From Prevotella sp. (GTDB lineage Bacteria; Bacteroidota; Bacteroidia; Bacteroidales; Bacteroidaceae): 58,960 nucleotides of DNA. The translations under genes were made by a program, and so were the position numbers. Below are positions 9,024 through 22,023 of this stretch, piece after piece (the first letter of the stretch is position 1; each line of letters opens with the position of its first letter). The stretch is from the NCBI GenBank assembly GCA_017474925.1, contig JAFVGN010000004.1, positions 1 through 58,960 of the forward strand, written 5' to 3'. The notes beneath the pieces are model-generated. The model worked only from the letters and a program-made list of their open reading frames with translations, was not told where the DNA came from and searched no databases.

Positions 9024-10517
9024 ATGAAGAGACTACTATTCTATATCATCATGTGTGGGTATTCTGCTTTGGCCTTGGCCTCAAGTGCCGACTCGGCTTT
9101 GGTGGAACACCACTCGCTATGGCGTACCATTGACAGCGAGGCTCGACAGAATCCAGCGCTACATGGCTTGGCTTACCGTCTCTCCTTGTCAGAATTATCG
9201 CTGGGCATCAACATGAGTCGTCAGTCGGAGGCTTTTGTGCTGGAGAATGGCAAAGGATATACTCTGCCCTATCTGGGCGTGGAGTCTTTCCTGAAACTGT
9301 CGGAACGTACATCCGTATGGGGAACGGCATCCTATAAGACTGGCAGTCGGCGTGAAATAAAATGGAACTCGACGTCCGATTATGATTTGTTGCAACCCTA
9401 TGTCCTGGCTGACACCTTAGGAGGCGATACCCGTTGTGAGCAATACCTCTTCTCCGGAGGCTATGCCACCCGATTGCAGCAATGGCTACTTGGAGCAGAA
9501 ATGCTGGTTAGGGCCGAACAGGAGTATCGCGACCAGGACCCTCGTATGCGTGGCGTGGTTACCGAACTTCGACTGCGGATAGGTGCCGGACGTGAGATAA
9601 GGGGGTATAGTCTTGGTGCTGCTTTCGAAGGCAACATCTACAAGCAGACCAACAGCGTCGAATTCTATAACGAGGAGGGAGTCATCCCTGAATACCAGAT
9701 GACGGGCCTCGGTACTGAATACAGCCGCTTCTCTGGCGACAAACGCAGCATCTACTACGATGGCGGTGGCGTAGCCCTGCTCATGAATGCTTATCCTGTC
9801 GATGGACGAGGATTGTATGCAGACCTGACGTTGGACGAGCATCGTTACCACCGTAAGCTGGCAGACTACAATTCCATGCCGCTTACCGATCTCTATCAGG
9901 AGCATGCAGGTCTGACTATTGGCTGGAAAAACTCAGGGAAAAGCCGTCTGGCACTCTATGGAAAAGCCAACTATACCCGTCGCACGGGCGATGAGCATGT
10001 CGGTGGCACTTCTAATGCCCGCTATTTTCCGGTCATTGCCTGTCTGACCATGTATAAAGGCCACATCGTTGAGATGTCAGCAGGCGGCATCTACGGACGC
10101 AAGTCGTGGAATGTCTCGGCAGAAGGCGGCTATCGTAATCAGACGGAGAAATATGTCTATCCGGAACGCCAGATGGACTATAGCCAACTTTATGGCCGGC
10201 TGACTGGCCAATGGTTTTTGAAGGCATCCTCTGTATTACTGCTGACGCTGGAAGGCCATGCTGCCTATACCGCCCATCTGGACGACCAGGTGGTGATGCC
10301 CTATGCCAACATGGACGCCAAGACTATCCAGCTGATCAGTCATAAGAGAGATTATGCCAAGGCCAACTACACGGAACTGGGTGGTGGCGTGCGTGCCGAC
10401 TATTCCCTGCCAGGAGGCCGCTACGCACTCTTCGCACGACTGGCGGCGGGTACGGTGCTATGTTCCGTAGGTTCACACCAGACCGATTTGCATGCATCAT
10501 TGGGAATTACATTTTAA
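9024..10517 (+). CDS. DUF6850 family outer-membrane beta-barrel protein
   Basis: A 497-aa exported protein (signal MKRLLFYIIMCGYSALALAS). The mature part is rich in alternating aromatic strands, with TYR/TRP-girdle motifs such as RLSLSELSLGINMSRQSEAF and HAGLTIGWKNSGKSRLALYG, and ends in HASLGITF, a typical barrel C-terminus ending in Phe. This matches the DUF6850 barrel family seen beside DUF4876 proteins in Bacteroidales. Function is unknown. I start at ATG 9024 because the preceding gene stops at 9022 and the signal peptide begins there. It is part of the TonB receptor operon. Confidence 0.75.
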   Translation: MKRLLFYIIMCGYSALALASSADSALVEHHSLWRTIDSEARQNPALHGLAYRLSLSELSLGINMSRQSEAFVLENGKGYTLPYLGVESFLKLSERTSVWGTASYKTGSRREIKWNSTSDYDLLQPYVLADTLGGDTRCEQYLFSGGYATRLQQWLLGAEMLVRAEQEYRDQDPRMRGVVTELRLRIGAGREIRGYSLGAAFEGNIYKQTNSVEFYNEEGVIPEYQMTGLGTEYSRFSGDKRSIYYDGGGVALLMNAYPVDGRGLYADLTLDEHRYHRKLADYNSMPLTDLYQEHAGLTIGWKNSGKSRLALYGKANYTRRTGDEHVGGTSNARYFPVIACLTMYKGHIVEMSAGGIYGRKSWNVSAEGGYRNQTEKYVYPERQMDYSQLYGRLTGQWFLKASSVLLLTLEGHAAYTAHLDDQVVMPYANMDAKTIQLISHKRDYAKANYTELGGGVRADYSLPGGRYALFARLAAGTVLCSVGSHQTDLHASLGITF

Positions 10518-10542
10518 TCATCATATTAACAAAGAAAAGAAA

Positions 10543-11778
10543 ATGAAAAAGACTGTTATTTTGAGCATCATCATGATGCTGAGTGTTGGACTCTTCGTGA
10601 CGTCCTGTAAGAGTGATGACGAAACACCTGTCGTACCCATGACAGCCGTGATTCTGGAAATACCCTCCAATCTGGAGAATGCCGTGCTGTCAAATGCCTC
10701 AGGCACATTAACCAACGTTCAGACCCAGAAGGTGGTCAATGTTACCAACGACCAATTCGTCAAGACTGGCAACAACTATCAGATACAGCTGGCTAACTTG
10801 GAAGAAGGGACGTACAACATTGAAGTAAAGGGCCATCTCGACTTCACGTTGAACGGTATTGCTGGACAGAAGGACTTTGAGGTCAAATCGGATAACGTAA
10901 GCATCTCCGAGAAGTCGTCGACAGTCAAGCTGACGGTATCAACCTTTACTGCCCAGGGTGGTTTTGTTATCAGCGAAATCTTCTTTACGGGTACCAGTAC
11001 CGCAGAGGGCAAGAGCTACAGTGGCGACCAATACATGATTATCACCAACAACAGCGACGTGACCCTCTATGCCGACAGCATCGCCGTGCTGGAGTCAGCA
11101 TTCCTGACAACCCAGAAGCAGGACTATACACCAGACATCATGGCCACCGACTTCTCTGTACAAGCCTGCTACATGATTCCCGGCAACGGCAAGAGTGTGC
11201 CTGTAGCCCCTGGCGCATCGCTGACCCTGGCTGTCAACGCCATCAACCACAAGGCTGAGCAGCCTCAGTCTATCGACCTGAGCGGTGCCGACTTCGAGTT
11301 CTACGACGAGTCGTCGAACGCCAACTTCACCGATCCAGACGGCAAGGCGCCCAACCTCGACAAGTGGTACTGCTATACCGCTACGATCTATCAGTTCCAC
11401 AGCCGTGGCTTCAACTCCATGGCTATCGCCAAGATGAAGACTACCAAGGAGGACTGGCTTGAGAACTACGTTTACGATGCCACCTACCTGTTCGTCTATG
11501 GCGATTTCTCCAAGGAGATGACCAAGAAGGGCATCTACAGAGTGCCCAACTCATGGATTCTGGATGGTGTGAACCTTAGCGTGGAGTCTGTTCGCGAGTG
11601 GAACGTACTGGATGCCAGCGTTGATGCCGGATGGACCTATTGCGGAAAAGTGGACAAGGATGTGACCCGCTTCAACAAGTCGGTTATCCGCAAGCAGGAT
11701 GACAACGGCAAGTATATCGATACCAACAACTCTACCAACGACTTCACACCCGAGGCTCCTGCTTCGCTACTGAAGTAA
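10543..11778 (+). CDS. DUF4876 domain lipoprotein
   Basis: A 411-aa lipoprotein (MKKTVILSIIMMLSVGLFVTSC, lipobox VTSC). An Ig-like N-terminal domain (to about residue 140) precedes a domain starting GGFVISEIFFTGTSTAEGKS, with DQYMIITNNSDVTLYADSIAV, which resembles a lamin-tail-like fold. The C-terminal part has WKYD-type loops ending in RFNKSVIRKQDDNGKYIDT. The pattern is that of DUF4876, a Bacteroidales family without a proven function. The RBS region AAAGAAAAGAAA leads the ATG at 10543. It lies between the barrel protein and the M16 protease in one operon and probably sits on the outer membrane with the receptor. Confidence 0.78.
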   Translation: MKKTVILSIIMMLSVGLFVTSCKSDDETPVVPMTAVILEIPSNLENAVLSNASGTLTNVQTQKVVNVTNDQFVKTGNNYQIQLANLEEGTYNIEVKGHLDFTLNGIAGQKDFEVKSDNVSISEKSSTVKLTVSTFTAQGGFVISEIFFTGTSTAEGKSYSGDQYMIITNNSDVTLYADSIAVLESAFLTTQKQDYTPDIMATDFSVQACYMIPGNGKSVPVAPGASLTLAVNAINHKAEQPQSIDLSGADFEFYDESSNANFTDPDGKAPNLDKWYCYTATIYQFHSRGFNSMAIAKMKTTKEDWLENYVYDATYLFVYGDFSKEMTKKGIYRVPNSWILDGVNLSVESVREWNVLDASVDAGWTYCGKVDKDVTRFNKSVIRKQDDNGKYIDTNNSTNDFTPEAPASLLK

Positions 11779-11798
11779 TGAACGACCATTGACAAGTG

Positions 11799-14609
11799 AT
11801 GAAACATATTCTATTCCCCCTTTTTGCTCTGTTGCTGCTGCCCATGACGGCAGCGGCGCAGAGCCTGCCTCAGGATCCTACCATCCGTAAGGGCAAGCTG
11901 AAGAACGGCATGACCTACTATATCCGCCACAACGCGAAGGAAGCAGGTCTTGCCGACTTCTACATAGCCCAGCGGGTGGGCAGTATCCTTGAAGAGCCCC
12001 GCCAGCGTGGACTGGCCCACTTCTTGGAACACATGGCCTTCAACGGCACGAAGAACTTCCCCGGCAAGGGAAAGCGGTTGGGCATCGTACCTTGGTGCGA
12101 AACCATCGGCGTGAAGTTCGGTGCCAACCTGAATGCCTATACTTCAATCGACCAGACGGTGTATCACATTGGTTCTGCACCCTTGAAACGCGAGGGCATC
12201 ATCGACTCGTGCCTGCTGGTGCTTCACGACTGGAGCCACTATCTGCTGCTCGAGGATGCAGAAATCGACAAAGAGCGAGGCGTCATCCACGAAGAGTGGC
12301 GCACGCGTCGTGCCGGCATGGCCGTACAGCGACTTATGGAGCAGGCTATGCCTAAGGTCTATCAAGGTACGAAGTATGAGGACTGCATGCCCATCGGCTC
12401 GATGGATATCGTCGATCATTTCCCCTATCAGGACCTGCGCGACTACTATCAGAAGTGGTACCGCCCCGACCTGCAGGCCATCATCGTTGTCGGCGACATC
12501 GACGTTGACAAGATGGAGAAGAAAATCAAGAAGGTCTTCTCATCCATCCCCATGCCCAAGAATGCTGCCGAGCGTATCTACTACACCGTTGACGACAACG
12601 ATAAGATGATTGTCGACATCGAGAAGGACAAGGAGCAACCCGTTGTGCTATGCCACATATACCAGAAGCGAGAGGCTACTCCAGACAACGAGAAAAACAG
12701 CGAGAAATACTTGCGCGACAACTATATCGACGGATTGATTGGCAGCATGCTCAACGATCGGCTGGTAGAGCTACGGCAGCTGCCTGTCCCGCCATTCCAG
12801 AGTGCTACGGGGCGTGCCTCCCAGTTTTTCCTCAGCCGCACCAAGGATGCTTTCTCCCTGAGTGTCAGCTGCAAGCAGGATAACATCCTGGGAGGTATCA
12901 TATGCGCTGTCGGCGTGGCTGAGCGTGCACGCCAGCACGGGTTTACGCAGTCAGAACTCGACCGCGCCAAGAAACTGCGTCTGAATGCTGCCGAGCGCCG
13001 GCAGAAGATGAAGGACGACTATCGTAATTCACACTATGTAAGCGAGTGTGTGGACAATTTCCTGGAAGGCGAGCCGCTGGTCAGCGTCGATTTCATGCTG
13101 GAGAACACCCAGAAACTTGACCACGAAGTAACGCTTGCGGAAGTGAACGCTGCCGTCAGGGAACTCATCACCGACAAGAACCAGGTGGTCGTGATGTATG
13201 CACCTGACAAGGAAGGCTTCGAAATACCCTCCGAACAGCAGATTGAGCAAGTGATTCTGGCTACCCAACAGATGGCTTTTGCTCCCTACGTCGAAGCTCA
13301 GCTGGCCGAGACGTTAGTGAGCGAACTGCCGAAACCAGGCAGTATTGTGGACGAGAAGCCCTATCGTCACGGCTTCACGGCAATAACTTTGAGCAACGGT
13401 ATGAAGATCTATGCCAAGAAGACCGACTATGAAGCTGATGCTGTAACCATACGTATGCAGGCCGAAGGCGGCACATCGCTCTATGGTGACGAGGACATTC
13501 CCAACTTTGCCCTCATTTCGAGCGGGGTGACCGAAGGCGGTGTCGGACAGCTTGATGCCGTTACCTTGCGCAAGATGCTGACGGGTAAGAGCGTCCGCGT
13601 GTCACCCTCTGTGGGCAGCAAGGGACAGAGCATCTCAGGCAGCGCATCTGTAAAGGACATGCAGACCATGTTCCAACTGGTCTACCTCTACTTCACCCAG
13701 CCCCGCCGAGACGATGATGCCTTTGCCAGCCTGATGAACCGCCAACGTGCCTTTCTGGCCAATCGCAACGCTTCGCCGAAAGTCGACTACAATGACTCTA
13801 TCCGTGCCATTCTCTACGGCCACCATCCGCGAATGGAGCCTGTCGTGCAGTCCACACTCGATAAGGTTAGTTATGACCGCATCCTAGACATCTACAGGGA
13901 GCGTTTTAGCGATGCCGACAACTTCAAGACAGTCATCATCGGTAACTACGACGACGAGCAACTGCGCCAGTTGTTATGTCAGTATCTGGCCACGCTGCCA
14001 TCCAACGACAAGCACGAAGAAACCGACTACAGTCGCGTTCCCCAAGTGGTTGACGGAACTTCCGTCCACGTATTCCGCAAGCAGCAGGCCACGCCCCTGG
14101 CCAATGTCGGTATCTATCTGACAGCCGACCTTCCCTTCACCGCACAAAGCGATTTGGAACTCGACTTCCTGAAGCGTTGTCTGTCCATAGCCTATACCGA
14201 CTCAGTACGCGAGGAAAAAGGCGGTACGTATGGTGTCAGCGTTGACTTCGACTTAGACAAAGACGACAAACCCAATGCTACGATGAAGATAGCCTATAAT
14301 GCCGATCCCGACAGATATGAGGAACTGAATCCCATCATCTATCAGCAGCTTAAAAACATTGCTGACAACGGCCCTGCCGCTTCATCCATGCAAAAGGTAA
14401 AGGAGTATCTCGTCAAGCAGTATGCCCAGGCTGCCATCACCAACGACTACTGGAGCTACGTCATCTGGCACGAACTCGACGACGACATTGACTTCGACCG
14501 CGACTACTGCAAGATGGTTCAGGAGATGAAGCCTGAAAACGTGCAGCGAATGGCTCAGCAACTCTTAGCCGCCAAGCGTTGCATCGAGGTAACCATGCTG
14601 TCAGAATAA
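11799..14609 (+). CDS. periplasmic M16 family zinc metalloprotease
   Basis: A 936-aa exported pitrilysin/insulinase-type protease with a signal peptide (MKHILFPLFALLLLPMTAAA). The inverted zinc motif HFLEH is at residues 74-78 (His74, Glu77, His78), and the third ligand fits Glu155 in DAEIDKERG, 77 residues after His78 as in pitrilysin. Two M16 halves are visible; the C-terminal half, from about residue 520 (YRHGFTAITLSNGMKIY), lacks the zinc motif, as is normal. It degrades peptides enclosed in its chamber, probably in the periplasm. As the last gene of the TonB receptor operon it suggests processing of an imported polypeptide. GTG at 11796 directly before the ATG is an alternative start. 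Confidence 0.9.
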   Translation: MKHILFPLFALLLLPMTAAAQSLPQDPTIRKGKLKNGMTYYIRHNAKEAGLADFYIAQRVGSILEEPRQRGLAHFLEHMAFNGTKNFPGKGKRLGIVPWCETIGVKFGANLNAYTSIDQTVYHIGSAPLKREGIIDSCLLVLHDWSHYLLLEDAEIDKERGVIHEEWRTRRAGMAVQRLMEQAMPKVYQGTKYEDCMPIGSMDIVDHFPYQDLRDYYQKWYRPDLQAIIVVGDIDVDKMEKKIKKVFSSIPMPKNAAERIYYTVDDNDKMIVDIEKDKEQPVVLCHIYQKREATPDNEKNSEKYLRDNYIDGLIGSMLNDRLVELRQLPVPPFQSATGRASQFFLSRTKDAFSLSVSCKQDNILGGIICAVGVAERARQHGFTQSELDRAKKLRLNAAERRQKMKDDYRNSHYVSECVDNFLEGEPLVSVDFMLENTQKLDHEVTLAEVNAAVRELITDKNQVVVMYAPDKEGFEIPSEQQIEQVILATQQMAFAPYVEAQLAETLVSELPKPGSIVDEKPYRHGFTAITLSNGMKIYAKKTDYEADAVTIRMQAEGGTSLYGDEDIPNFALISSGVTEGGVGQLDAVTLRKMLTGKSVRVSPSVGSKGQSISGSASVKDMQTMFQLVYLYFTQPRRDDDAFASLMNRQRAFLANRNASPKVDYNDSIRAILYGHHPRMEPVVQSTLDKVSYDRILDIYRERFSDADNFKTVIIGNYDDEQLRQLLCQYLATLPSNDKHEETDYSRVPQVVDGTSVHVFRKQQATPLANVGIYLTADLPFTAQSDLELDFLKRCLSIAYTDSVREEKGGTYGVSVDFDLDKDDKPNATMKIAYNADPDRYEELNPIIYQQLKNIADNGPAASSMQKVKEYLVKQYAQAAITNDYWSYVIWHELDDDIDFDRDYCKMVQEMKPENVQRMAQQLLAAKRCIEVTMLSE

Positions 14610-14622
14610 ATACTGATGTGAC

Positions 14623-14669
14623 AAAAAAAGGTGAGAGGTAATAGAAATGTTGGTTACCTCTCACCTTTT
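14623..14669. terminator. bidirectional terminator between convergent genes
   Basis: AAAAGGTGAGAGGTAA at 14626-14641 pairs perfectly with TTACCTCTCACCTTTT at 14654-14669 across a 12-nt loop. A flanking A-run on the left and T-run on the right allow termination in both directions, fitting the convergent M16 and dsbD-like genes. Confidence 0.88.
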
Positions 14670-14688
14670 ACATCTTACATCATACATC

Positions 14689-16749
14689 TCACATCTTCTT
14701 GAGCCCTTTTTTCAAGAAATTGATGTATTCCGCAACGTCCTCGTTGTATGCACGACTGCCAGCGAGGGGCTTACCATCGCTGTCGAGCATCACATAGAAG
14801 GGCTGGGCGTTAGCACCAAACTTCGAGCTCTGCAAGTAACTCCACTTGGCTCCTACCGTGCGCAGGGTCTTGGTGTTGCCCTCAGCATCCTTCACTTCAT
14901 AGGGCTCCTTCAGCGGGGTCTTGTCATCAACATAGAGCGATATGAGCACAAAATCGTTCGTCAGCATGTCAGCTACCTGCGGGTCGGTCCATACAGCAGC
15001 TTCCATCTTGCGGCAGTTTACGCAGCCAAAGCCAGTGAAGTCTATCAGCACAGGCTTGCCCTGGGCCTTCGCAGCCGCCATGCCTTCCTCATAGCTGGTG
15101 TATTTGGCTTCGACGACTTTGCTGTTCAGGTTGAAGTCCTGCGTGTTCATCGGGGGTGCAAAGGCTGAGACTGCCTTACAGGGTGCACCCCAAAGTCCTG
15201 GCACCATATAGACGGCAAAGGCCAGCGACACCAGTCCCCCCATGATGCAGAGCACGGGCATCGGCTTGTTCAGCTCTCCTCCTATCTCGTACGTCTGGAA
15301 CTTCAGCCAGCCGCATAGATAGGCTCCCAGTAGGGCAAATATGACAATCCATAGCGACAGGAACACCTCACGGTCGAGCAGATGCCAGCCGTAGGCCAGA
15401 TCGGCCACGGAGAAGAACTTCAGCGCGAAGGCCAGCTCGATGAAACCCAGCACGATTTTCAGCGTGTTCATCCACGAACCAGACTTTGGTGCCTGCTTCA
15501 GCCATGCGGGGAAGAGGGCGAAGAGCGTGAACGGCAGAGCAAGTGCCAAGGCAAATCCGAACATGCCGAGGGCGGGTGCGAGCCAGTTGCCGCTAGTGGT
15601 GGTCTCCACCAACAGCAGACCGATAATCGGGGCTGTACAGGAGAATGACACGAGTACCAAGGTGAAAGCCATCAGGAAGATACTGAGCAGTCCGCTGGTC
15701 TCCGAAGCTTTCGTATCCACCTTGTTGGCCCATGAGTCGGGCAGTCTGATTTCAAACCAACCGAAGAAACTCAGGGCGAACACGACCAGCAACAGGAACA
15801 GGAAAATGTTGAAGACGGCATTCGTCGACATTGCGTTCAGCGTGTCGCTGCCGAAAATGGCCGTCACGAGCAATCCCAGTCCCAGATAGATGACGATGAT
15901 GCTTACTCCGTAGGTTACGGCATCCCGGATGCCTTTCTCCTTGTCATTCTTCGAACGCTTCAGAAAAAAACTTACCGTCATCGGGATAATGGGCCAGATG
16001 CAGGGCATGCAAACGGCCAGAAGTCCGCCGATGAAACCCATCAGTAAAATATACAATAAGGTATGGTCGGCAATATTGTCGCTGCCCCCCATCGCCTTCA
16101 GCTCGTCAACGACGGGTGCCCAGAGGCCAGAGGAGTCGTTGTCCGATACAGTTACCATAGCATTTGCGGAGTCTGGGCGCTCCTGACTGTTTCCGTCAGC
16201 CTGCTTCACGGAGTCCACCTCTACCCTATCCTCCTTGGCAACTGCCATCTCCTCAGGCTTGGCTTCCTCCTTGGGCTTGGCGGCAACGGGACTATTGCCT
16301 TTCCCCTTGAATTCAGCCTCCGACGGCGGCAGACAACTCTGGTCGTTGCAGGCCCCGTATTCCACATAGCAGTCGATGTCGTACTGAGGCTTGGTAAACC
16401 GAATCTTCTGCGCAAAGGTGACGGCATTCTCAAAAAAGCGCAGATTCATGTCGAACAGCTTGTCAAACTGCTTGATTTCCTTGCCACGCGCTTGCAACTT
16501 ACCTACAGGTTCCGCGCCGTCCATCTTCACCACATTGAACGATGCGCTGATGGGACCGTCCTCACCCAGATTGGTCGAATACACATGCCACCCTGCGTCG
16601 ATTGTGGCGCTGAACAGAATTTCAGCCTCCCCGTCTTTCAGCTCCTTCAGCTGCGATTTGAAGTGTACCGGATTCACCATCTGCGCCAGCACATTGACAT
16701 GCATGACGCATAAAAAACACATAACTGCGTACAACTTGTTATTCATCAT
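14689..16749 (-). CDS. dsbD: DsbD-like thiol:disulfide interchange protein (cytochrome c biogenesis TM domain plus thioredoxin)
   Basis: A 686-aa inner-membrane protein that moves reducing equivalents from cytoplasmic thioredoxin to periplasmic thiols. It has a signal peptide, an N-terminal DsbD-alpha-like domain (MVNPVHFKSQLKEL to about residue 150, with CYVEYGACNDQSCLPP), an acidic/charged linker, eight or so TM helices (about 225-520, with CMPCIWPIIPMTVSFF and FSCTAPIIG carrying the conserved Cys pair) and a C-terminal thioredoxin domain with GFGCVNCRKME as the CxxC. Length and order are standard. Either of two adjacent ATGs (16749, 16746) could start it. Confidence 0.93.
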   Translation of the reverse strand: MMNNKLYAVMCFLCVMHVNVLAQMVNPVHFKSQLKELKDGEAEILFSATIDAGWHVYSTNLGEDGPISASFNVVKMDGAEPVGKLQARGKEIKQFDKLFDMNLRFFENAVTFAQKIRFTKPQYDIDCYVEYGACNDQSCLPPSEAEFKGKGNSPVAAKPKEEAKPEEMAVAKEDRVEVDSVKQADGNSQERPDSANAMVTVSDNDSSGLWAPVVDELKAMGGSDNIADHTLLYILLMGFIGGLLAVCMPCIWPIIPMTVSFFLKRSKNDKEKGIRDAVTYGVSIIVIYLGLGLLVTAIFGSDTLNAMSTNAVFNIFLFLLLVVFALSFFGWFEIRLPDSWANKVDTKASETSGLLSIFLMAFTLVLVSFSCTAPIIGLLLVETTTSGNWLAPALGMFGFALALALPFTLFALFPAWLKQAPKSGSWMNTLKIVLGFIELAFALKFFSVADLAYGWHLLDREVFLSLWIVIFALLGAYLCGWLKFQTYEIGGELNKPMPVLCIMGGLVSLAFAVYMVPGLWGAPCKAVSAFAPPMNTQDFNLNSKVVEAKYTSYEEGMAAAKAQGKPVLIDFTGFGCVNCRKMEAAVWTDPQVADMLTNDFVLISLYVDDKTPLKEPYEVKDAEGNTKTLRTVGAKWSYLQSSKFGANAQPFYVMLDSDGKPLAGSRAYNEDVAEYINFLKKGLKKM

Positions 16750-16788
16750 ATAATTGCTCCTTTGAACTAACTGGTGTTATGTTTGGTG

Positions 16789-16796
16789 CAAAAGTA
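16789..16796 (-). promoter_or_regulatory. candidate -7 box for dsbD-like gene
   Basis: The minus strand reads TACTTTTG, a TAnnTTTG match, 40 bp before the ATG. The -33 position is not well conserved. Confidence 0.5.
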
Positions 16797-16935
16797 CGAA
16801 AAATCAGTTAGAAATTAGTATCTTTACGGATGTTTTTTAGTAGTATTAGTGAAATTGCATTTAATTAATGTATACATAAATTATTTAGAAGAAATACAAA
16901 AAATGTTTGTTTTATGAAGTTTTTGCAATCTCTGC

Positions 16936-16966
16936 TTTGCAATTTAGAATCTTTTTTGTACCTTTG
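16936..16966 (+). promoter_or_regulatory. promoter of the AAA ATPase gene
   Basis: TTTG at 16936-16939 and TACCTTTG at 16959-16966 are separated by 19 bp, a full match to the Bacteroidetes promoter. The ATG follows 27 bp after the -7 box. Confidence 0.75.
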
Positions 16967-16993
16967 TGGCTGTTTTAAAACAAATCGCACAGA

Positions 16994-18181
16994 ATGGAAG
17001 CTTTTTTTAGGACGCACCGATACTTGGTGGAGCATGTGAATGCTCCCGTACGTCGTACCCTGATGGACGAGATTGACTGGTCTGACCGCATGATCGGCAT
17101 CAAAGGTATGCGCGGCATAGGAAAAACTACATTCCTGTTGCAATATGCTAAAGAAAACTTTGATATTCAGGATCGTAAGTGCCTGTATATCAATATGAAC
17201 AATTTTTATTTCCAAGGTCGTGGCATTGCCGATTTTGCCGGTGAGTTTGTCAGACATGGCGGTCGTGTATTGTTGATTGACCAGGTTTTCAAGCAGCCGG
17301 AATGGTCTCGGGAGCTTCGCAAGTGCTACGACCTGTATCCTTATCTGAAGATTGTTTTCACGGGTTCCAGCGTGATGCGCCTGAAAGAAGAGAATCCAGA
17401 GCTCAATGGCATTGTCAAGTCTTACCACTTGAGGGGATTCTCATTCCGAGAATTTGTAAATTTACTCACAGGTTCGGATTTCTGCCCTTACACGCTAGAG
17501 GATATACTTGAAAACCATGAGCACATAGTCAAGCAGATTCTGCCCAAGATGTCGCCTAACCGCTATTTCCAGGATTACATCCACCATGGTTTCTATCCTT
17601 TTTTCCAGGAGCACCGCAATTACTCGGAGAACCTGTTAAAGACCATGAACATGATGACGGAGGTGGATATCCTGCTTGTGAAACAGATTGAGTTGAAGTA
17701 TCTGACAAAAATCAAGAAGCTGTTCTATCAGTTGGCAGAGGAAGGTCCTAAGGCTCCTAACGTCAGTAAGCTGGCGAAAGACATAGAGACCAGCCGTGCT
17801 ACGGTGATGAACTATATCAAGTACCTGACTGATGCCCGCCTGCTGAACATGATCTACCCTATAGGCGAATCGTTTCCCAAGAAGCCGTCGAAGGTGATGT
17901 TGCACAACTCCAACCTGCTCTATGCCATCTACCCTATCCGCGTAGAAAAGCAGACTGCGATGGAGACGTTCTTTGTCAACTCGCTGTGGAAGGACCATAA
18001 GGTGAATCAGGAAGGACGTGACCCCTATTATCTGGTTGATGGCAAATACAAGTTCCGCATCTGCGATGCAGAAAATTTCAATAAGATAAGGTGTACGCCT
18101 GATACGATTTACGCTCGTTTTAATACAGAAATTGGAAGGAAAAACCAAATCCCTTTGTGGCTTTTAGGATTCCTATATTAA
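16994..18181 (+). CDS. AAA_14-type ATP-binding protein with DUF4143-like C-terminal region
   Basis: A 395-aa cytosolic protein. The Walker A motif GMRGIGKTT is at about residues 38-46. A Walker B-like strand reads VLLIDQVFKQPEW (about 93-105), with Gln where most AAA_14 proteins have the catalytic Glu. A sensor strand KIVFTGSSVMRL follows. The C-terminal half has a winged-helix-like segment (NVSKLAKDIETSRATVMNYIKYLTDARLL) and ends IPLWLLGFLY, typical of the DUF4143-associated group in Bacteroidales. Its function is not established; related proteins are often in accessory or defence-like contexts. It has its own promoter and is 43 bp upstream of nifJ on the same strand. Confidence 0.82.
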   Translation: MEAFFRTHRYLVEHVNAPVRRTLMDEIDWSDRMIGIKGMRGIGKTTFLLQYAKENFDIQDRKCLYINMNNFYFQGRGIADFAGEFVRHGGRVLLIDQVFKQPEWSRELRKCYDLYPYLKIVFTGSSVMRLKEENPELNGIVKSYHLRGFSFREFVNLLTGSDFCPYTLEDILENHEHIVKQILPKMSPNRYFQDYIHHGFYPFFQEHRNYSENLLKTMNMMTEVDILLVKQIELKYLTKIKKLFYQLAEEGPKAPNVSKLAKDIETSRATVMNYIKYLTDARLLNMIYPIGESFPKKPSKVMLHNSNLLYAIYPIRVEKQTAMETFFVNSLWKDHKVNQEGRDPYYLVDGKYKFRICDAENFNKIRCTPDTIYARFNTEIGRKNQIPLWLLGFLY

Positions 18182-18224
18182 AAACAAAATATTTTATTCA
18201 TTTAATACATTTTATTCTAAACAA

Positions 18225-21797
<3,573 letters not shown>

Positions 21798-21893
21798 GAG
21801 CAATGACAAGCTCGCTTAATCATTGCCGAGCGAAGATTCAATCTCGACGAAGTCAAAATTGGGAGGACTAATCCCCTATCCTATTATATTAAA

Positions 21894-21928
21894 AGAGGTG
21901 GAACCGATGTGGTTTCACCTCTTTTTTT
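21894..21928 (+). terminator. terminator after nifJ
   Basis: AGAGGTGGAACC at 21894-21905 pairs with GGTTTCACCTCT at 21911-21922 with one G-T wobble across a 5-nt loop, followed by a run of T. Confidence 0.88.
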
Positions 21929-21962
21929 ATGTATTTATGCTATTTATATCAGAAATAATGCG

Positions 21963-21970
21963 TATCTTTG
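21963..21970 (+). promoter_or_regulatory. -7 box of the xylanase gene
   Basis: TATCTTTG fits TAnnTTTG, 53 bp before the ATG at 22024. The -33 region is AT-rich without a clear TTTG. Confidence 0.55.
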
Positions 21971-22023
21971 TAGCCTCAATAAATCAAGTAACTGTCGAAT
22001 TGATTATCACCGTTTTTATCACA

